Shown here: positions 5,271 to 5,365 of the stretch, in pieces
Position numbering within the stretch: position 1 is the first letter of the stretch
Layout of the letters: the number at the start of each line of letters is the position of its first letter
From: an uncultured Eubacteriales bacterium
GTDB lineage: Bacteria > Bacillota > Clostridia > Oscillospirales > Oscillospiraceae
DNA length: 5,365 bases
Assembly: GCA_900552015.1 (NCBI GenBank)
Contig: URXY01000080.1
Coordinates: 1-5,365, forward strand
Direction of reading: 5' to 3'
Translations under genes and position numbers: made by a program
Notes under the pieces: generated by a model
The model's input: only the letters and a program-made list of their open reading frames with translations
Databases searched by the model: none
Told to the model about the DNA's origin: nothing

Positions 5271-5365
5271 AGCAGCGCCGAAGGCGCTTCGTCTTTATTC
5301 CCTGCACCGTGCAGGGGAACGGGCAAAGGGGGCCATTCTCTCACGTGAGAGAATGGCCCCCTTTA
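5271..5365 (+). repeat. Palindromic intergenic repeat element, copy 2 (reaches the window end)
   Basis: The element starts with the AGCAGCGC-N5-GCGCT hairpin (5271-5288). A second hairpin follows, ccctgca/tgcaggg (5300-5306 with 5310-5316), absent from copy 1. Then GGGCAAAGGGGG enters a perfect 40-bp palindrome (5325-5364, centred on CACGTG). It is the inverted counterpart of the element at 3352-3417; its outer edge may lie beyond the window. No gene is visible in 5216-5365 apart from the promoter of the HAD operon. Confidence 0.7.

Noticed and set aside
1..5365. CRISPR array, tRNA/rRNA genes, transposase or phage genes
   Set aside because: No regularly spaced repeats, cloverleaf-like sequences, or transposase/integrase/phage protein signatures were seen.

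Overview
This window looks like chromosomal DNA from a GC-rich, low-motility-signal Firmicute, most plausibly a gut clostridium of the Oscillospiraceae/Ruminococcaceae type. The grounds are the strong AGGAGG ribosome binding sites, sigma-A-like promoters, the rpsF-ssb-rpsR order, a QueT-type ECF transporter subunit, and a lipoprotein with the stalk-like repeats common in that group. The taxon is inferred from gene style and not proven.

Layout from left to right. Positions 1-148 hold the last 48 codons of isoleucyl-tRNA synthetase (zinc-knuckle tail) on the plus strand, followed by a GC-rich hairpin. queT (244-732, plus) encodes a queuosine-precursor ECF transporter S component and converges, through a strong bidirectional terminator, on a minus-strand lipoprotein gene (787-1905). 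A divergent promoter region (about 1906-2163) drives the lipoprotein leftwards and the rpsF-ssb-rpsR operon (2164-3221) rightwards. That operon encodes ribosomal proteins S6 and S18 on either side of single-stranded DNA binding protein, has a structured leader, and ends in a GNRA-loop terminator.

The right part is a minus-strand two-gene operon. A HAD-superfamily phosphatase (4530-5198) is followed after a 2-base gap by an AAA_28 P-loop ATPase fused to a CYTH/triphosphate-tunnel-like domain (3424-4527, a TTD14-like architecture). The pair has its own extended -10 promoter and is the least characterised part of the window; the two enzymes look like a phosphoryl-transfer module on an unknown small substrate.

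The pair is bracketed by two related, inverted, palindrome-rich intergenic elements (3352-3417 and 5271-5365). They share an AGCAGCGC-N5-GCGCT hairpin followed by a GGGCAAAGGGGG-NN-ATTCTC hairpin. The right one ends in a perfect 40-bp palindrome at the window edge. No rRNA, tRNA, CRISPR array, transposase or phage gene was seen. The core genes are ordinary; the HAD/AAA-CYTH pair and the flanking repeat elements are the parts worth following up.
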